From an uncultured Eubacteriales bacterium (GTDB lineage Bacteria; Bacillota; Clostridia; Oscillospirales; Oscillospiraceae), in assembly GCA_900545515.1 (NCBI GenBank), contig UQZA01000017.1:1-44743 (forward strand): a DNA stretch of 44,743 nt. The letters run 5' to 3'. The position numbers and the translations under genes were made by a program. The notes under the pieces are model-generated. The model saw only the letters and a program-made list of their open reading frames with translations, was not told the origin of the DNA and did no database searches. How positions within the stretch are numbered: the stretch's first letter is position 1; every line of letters begins with the position of its first letter. Shown one piece after another: positions 42,016 through 44,743 of this stretch.

Positions 42016-42044
42016 TTGCAATTGGGATTTCCATTTGTTACAAT
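42016..42044 (+). promoter_or_regulatory. Sigma-A promoter of rpsB-tsf
   Basis: TTGCAA, 17-nt spacer, TACAAT, with A-rich sequence (41985-42012) just upstream that could act as an UP element, as expected for a strongly expressed ribosomal protein gene. It implies a leader of about 120 nt. Confidence 0.8.
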
Positions 42045-42053
42045 GTCCTAGCG

Positions 42054-42160
42054 TGGCGTAAAACGCCATAGCTTCAAAACCACACACCCGGGGATCAGGC
42101 CCGCAGGTGCCGCCAAGGCGGTGCGTTCCTGAGATGATCGGGGTGGAGGCGAAACAAAAG
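42054..42160 (+). promoter_or_regulatory. Structured leader of rpsB
   Basis: The leader contains a hairpin TGGCGT/ACGCCA (42054-42068), a CCGCC-AA-GGCGG hairpin (42110-42121) and a GATCA/TGATC pairing that encloses the latter. Ribosomal protein S2 is known to repress its own mRNA in several bacteria, so this may be its binding site. That role is inferred. Confidence 0.45.
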
Positions 42161-42173
42161 GAGAAACAACATT

Positions 42174-42923
42174 ATGGCAATCGTATCTATGAAGCAATTG
42201 CTGGAAGCCGGCGTGCACTTCGGCCATCAGACCCGCCGGTGGAACCCCAAAATGGCCCCCTATATCTACACCGAGCGGAACGGGATCTATATCATCGACC
42301 TGCAGAAGACCGTGAAGAAGCTGGAAGAGGCCTACTCCTTCGTACGGGAGCTGGCTGCCAACGGCGAGAGCCTTCTCTTCGTGGGTACCAAGAAGCAGGC
42401 TCAGGACGCCATCAAGGAAGAGTCCGAGCGGGCCGGCCAGTTCTATGTCAACGCCCGTTGGCTGGGCGGTATGCTGACCAACTTCCGCACCATGCGGACC
42501 CGGATTGACCGGCTGGCTCAGCTGCGGAAGATGGAAGAGGACGGCACCTTTGCCATGCTCCCCAAGAAGGAAGTCATCAAGCACCAGGGCGAAATCGCCA
42601 AGCTGGAGAAATATCTGGGCGGCGTGAAGGAAATGAAGAAGCTCCCTGGCGCTCTGTTCATTGTAGACCCCCGGAAGGAACGCAACGCCATTGCGGAGGC
42701 CCGGAAGCTGGGCATTCCCATTGTGGCCATTGTGGATACCAACTGCGATCCCGATGAAATTGATTACGTGATTCCCGGCAACGATGACGCCATCCGCGCC
42801 ATCCGCCTCATTGCCGCTACCATGGCCAACGCCGTAATGGAAGGCCGCCAGGGCGAGAGCTACAGCGAAGAGGCTGCCGCCCCCGCCGCCACCGAAGCGC
42901 CCGAGGCCCCTGCCGCTGAATAA
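42174..42923 (+). CDS. rpsB: 30S ribosomal protein S2
   Basis: A 249-residue protein of the small ribosomal subunit, needed for S1 binding and mRNA engagement. It matches S2 throughout: MKQLLEAGVHFGHQTRRWNP, YIYTERNGIYIIDLQKT, FVGTKKQAQDAI, NARWLGGMLTN, DPRKERNAIAEA and VDTNCDPDEIDYVIPGNDD. The tail is Ala/Pro/Glu-rich, as in many Firmicutes. GGAG lies about 10 nt upstream of the ATG. It forms an operon with tsf, separated by a hairpin. Confidence 0.98.
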   Translation: MAIVSMKQLLEAGVHFGHQTRRWNPKMAPYIYTERNGIYIIDLQKTVKKLEEAYSFVRELAANGESLLFVGTKKQAQDAIKEESERAGQFYVNARWLGGMLTNFRTMRTRIDRLAQLRKMEEDGTFAMLPKKEVIKHQGEIAKLEKYLGGVKEMKKLPGALFIVDPRKERNAIAEARKLGIPIVAIVDTNCDPDEIDYVIPGNDDAIRAIRLIAATMANAVMEGRQGESYSEEAAAPAATEAPEAPAAE

Positions 42924-42937
42924 AGCATCCAAATTGA

Positions 42938-43003
42938 GGGGCTGTTGCCAGACGGAACGGTCAGGACGCATCCTGGTCCCCCGCTCTTGGTAGCAGCCCC
43001 TTT
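42938..43003 (+). terminator. Hairpin between rpsB and tsf
   Basis: GGGGCTG-TTGCC pairs with GGTAGCAGCCCC over a long stem, with a small inner CAGGA/TCCTG hairpin, then TTTG. It can act as a partial terminator or RNA-processing site setting the S2 to EF-Ts ratio. Confidence 0.5.
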
Positions 43004-43038
43004 GAAGAAACGAAGACGTTGATTAGGAGGATATCATT

Positions 43039-43965
43039 ATGGCATTTACTGCTGCTGACGTAAAGAAACTGCGCGAGATGACCAACGTAGGCATGATGGA
43101 CTGCAAGAAGGCCCTGACTGCCTCCGACGGCGATATGGACAAGGCTGTGGAATGGCTCCGGGAAAAGGGCCTGGCCGCTGCCGCCAAGAAGTCCGGCCGG
43201 ATTGCCGCTGAGGGCGCTGTCTGCGCCATCGTGGAAGACGGCGTGGGCGCCATTGTAGAAGTCAACTGCGAGACCGACTTCGCCGCCCAGTCCGACAAGT
43301 TCACTGGCTTTGTCAAGGATGTGGCTGACGCCGTGGTCAAGTCCGCTCCTGCCGACCTGGACGCCCTGCTGGCTGCCCCTTATCCCAACAGCGATAAGAC
43401 TGTGGGCGAGATGATCCCGGAGAAGGTTCTGGTCATCGGCGAGAACCTGAAGGTTCGCCGTTTCGCCCGGTACTGCACCGGCGTGACCGTTCCCTATATC
43501 CACATGGCCGGCCGCATCGGCGTGCTGGTGAACATGGAAGTGGAAGGCATCGAGGCTTCCGCCGTCACCGAGCTGGGCAAGGATCTGTGCATGCAGGTCG
43601 CTGCCATGAATCCCTCCTTCTGCGACAAGGCTGACGTAGACCAGGCCACCCTGGACAAAGAGAAGGAAATCCAGTTGGCCCTCATGGACAACGACCCCAA
43701 GATGGCCTCCAAGCCCTTGCAGGTGAAGGAAAAGATCGTCCTGGGCAAGATGAGCAAGTACTACGAAGAGAACTGCCTGATGCAAATGGAGTTCGTCAAG
43801 GAGAAGGGCGTCTCCGTGGAGCAGCACGTGGCCGCCGTCGCCAAGGAGCTGGGCGGCAAGATCGCCGTCAAGTCCTTCGTCCGCTTCGAGCGGGGCGAGG
43901 GCATCGAGAAGAAGCAAGAAGACTTCGCCGCCGAAGTCGCCGCTCAGATGAACATGGGCAAATAA
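43039..43965 (+). CDS. tsf: Translation elongation factor Ts
   Basis: A 308-residue nucleotide-exchange factor for EF-Tu. The N-terminal UBA-like domain has KKLREMTNVGMMDCKKAL and AVEWLREKGL. The core has AIVEVNCETDFAAQSDKF and the C-terminal EF-Tu contact region follows. AGGAGG lies 8 nt before the ATG. It stands directly after rpsB, the order conserved in most bacteria, and a strong terminator follows. pyrH and frr, often next in Firmicutes, are not here. Confidence 0.98.
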   Translation: MAFTAADVKKLREMTNVGMMDCKKALTASDGDMDKAVEWLREKGLAAAAKKSGRIAAEGAVCAIVEDGVGAIVEVNCETDFAAQSDKFTGFVKDVADAVVKSAPADLDALLAAPYPNSDKTVGEMIPEKVLVIGENLKVRRFARYCTGVTVPYIHMAGRIGVLVNMEVEGIEASAVTELGKDLCMQVAAMNPSFCDKADVDQATLDKEKEIQLALMDNDPKMASKPLQVKEKIVLGKMSKYYEENCLMQMEFVKEKGVSVEQHVAAVAKELGGKIAVKSFVRFERGEGIEKKQEDFAAEVAAQMNMGK

Positions 43966-43979
43966 TTCCTCAAATTTCA

Positions 43980-44003
43980 GGGCCGCTGCAAACGCAGCGG
44001 CCC
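43980..44003 (+). terminator. Intrinsic terminator of rpsB-tsf
   Basis: A perfect 10-bp stem GGGCCGCTGC/GCAGCGGCCC with an AAAC loop, followed by TGTTTGATT, 15 nt after the tsf stop. Confidence 0.9.
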
Positions 44004-44115
44004 TGTTTGATTGCCTACCGCTCAGAAAGTGTTACCGTTCTCCCCCTCCACACACTTTGCCCACATCTCCCCCTCGGGGTATATGCGTGCACCTAAGACC
44101 CATTCCTTGCGGTAA

Positions 44116-44137
44116 GGGCAGACCCATATGTCCGCCC
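44116..44137. repeat. Palindromic intergenic element
   Basis: GGGC-GAC paired with GTC-GCCC around CCATAT. GGGGCGGAC/GTCTGCCC-type palindromes occur as scattered intergenic repeats in related genomes, as I recall. Only one copy is visible here. Confidence 0.35.
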
Positions 44138-44369
44138 CTGGTCAGTGGGATGCGGCCACCCGGACACACCGCTGGCAGGCAAAGCAGAAATCAAGGTTCA
44201 AGTGACGAAAGCTCCCACTAAACCTAATAGAGCGCCTATGGCGACGATCTTCTCAGCATCAAATTTGGGTCAGGCGCCAAGGAATGCATCCCTCCACCAT
44301 ACGAGACCCCTACCTGGATCCATATCATTTGACAACGCAGAGATTGCTTCCAAAAAATGCAAAAAGCTA

Positions 44370-44398
44370 TTGCAATTTACATCTAACTTTGCTATACT
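44370..44398 (+). promoter_or_regulatory. Sigma-A promoter before a 26-codon frame
   Basis: TTGCAA, 17-nt spacer, TATACT, just ahead of a perfect ribosome site (AAAGGAGG). It is a convincing expression signal without a convincing gene behind it. Confidence 0.6.
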
Positions 44399-44419
44399 AG
44401 GGGTAAAGGAGGAGTCGAT

Positions 44420-44500
44420 TTGAAACATGTCGCGCACACCAAACCTGCACCCAGTAAAATAGGTCCCTACATTTTCGACACTTTAGGCCAACGTGACTGA
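44420..44500 (+). CDS. Very short frame with strong promoter and ribosome site (possible gene remnant)
   Basis: TTG start with GGAGG 7 nt upstream, reading MKHVAHTKPAPSKIGPYIFD and six more residues before TGA, 26 residues in all. I recognise no family. Because promoter and ribosome site are good but the frame ends at once, it looks like the 5' end of a gene cut off by a frameshift or deletion. A true small protein or leader peptide is the alternative. The surrounding 44004-44743 has lower GC than the rest and no long frame that looks coding. Confidence 0.35.
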   Translation: MKHVAHTKPAPSKIGPYIFDTLGQRD

Positions 44501-44743
44501 CCACCATAGCCACTGTCTGAGCTACATAGAAGGTCCCATACATCTTCCTTGTAAGGAATTGTAATTTGATTGTCACTATTCATTTTTCAATGCTAAAACC
44601 TATTGGAATATCGAACTATGGCACAGCGCTTCCAGCTACATTCGAGTCGTTGCATCTGCATGTAATCCGTAGTGAATTATAGGTTGGGTGGTATCGGGGA
44701 ATGGGCTTTGGCCTTACGGCCATTGCCGGACTTTTGCATGAGG

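Noticed and set aside
44145..44423. A 92-codon plus-strand frame near the right end
   Set aside because: No ribosome site, no recognisable motif, and it runs through the promoter and ribosome site at 44370-44413.
44093..44428. Minus-strand frame with two internal TGA codons, considered as a gene using TGA for Trp
   Set aside because: All clear genes here use TGA as stop. Two stops in 112 codons is not below chance enough to claim recoding, so it is kept only as a weak remnant hint.

Overview
The window is bacterial chromosome, GC-rich and densely coding. It looks like a gut Firmicute of class Clostridia, order Oscillospirales (Oscillospiraceae-like). The support is sigma-A promoters, strong AGGAGG ribosome sites, SLH-anchored surface proteins with fused dockerin, Big_2 and Listeria-type repeat modules, a YlmC/YmxH sporulation-type protein, YlmH, DUF896, an LCP ligase and a clostridial Pss/Psd pair. 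The species cannot be named from sequence alone. No CRISPR array, rRNA, recognisable tRNA or intact transposase was seen.

1-2.4 kb (minus): a CHAT-protease/STAND-NTPase gene, interrupted by an in-frame TAG inside its Walker A motif and running off the left edge. 2.7-20.1 kb (minus): a 17-kb surface-protease island. It holds two giant secreted subtilases (1,819 and 2,404 aa) and an SLH-anchored beta-helix protein (1,387 aa). Both subtilases carry a dockerin-like EF-hand pair, inserted at a different place in each. The larger one also has a cohesin-like domain, six Cys-pair repeats and three SLH domains. The smaller one has no anchor but lies 16 bp upstream of the SLH beta-helix gene. I suggest a cell-surface proteolytic complex held together by cohesin-dockerin pairing. 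This is the most interesting possibility here.

20.7-22.4 kb: a uridine-kinase-like protein with a ThrRS-like N-terminus. 22.6-28.5 kb (minus): an exopolysaccharide regulatory operon: PHP-type tyrosine phosphatase, an Ig-like membrane protein, two tandem fused Wzz/BY-kinases with Tyr-Gly tails, and a family-5 nucleotidyltransferase. Two good promoters and a structured leader precede it. Divergently, 28.9-32.1 kb (plus) encodes an LCP-family ligase and a membrane-bound nucleotide-sugar 4,6-dehydratase. Glycosyltransferases, flippase and polymerase are absent.

32.1-33.6 kb (minus): YlmH, a DUF896 protein and a SipW-like peptidase in one overlapping operon. 33.9-38.1 kb (plus): an OmpR-type two-component system, a TVP38/DedA-like membrane protein and an HD protein. 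38.2-41.5 kb (plus): a phospholipid operon (PAP2 phosphatase, LPG-synthase-type membrane protein, phosphatidylserine synthase, phosphatidylserine decarboxylase), followed by a YlmC/YmxH gene. 42.0-44.0 kb (plus): rpsB-tsf with promoter, structured leader and terminator. 44.0-44.7 kb has no convincing gene, only a promoter and ribosome site in front of a 26-codon frame.

All calls rest on reading motifs and translations by eye. No database search or folding program was run.
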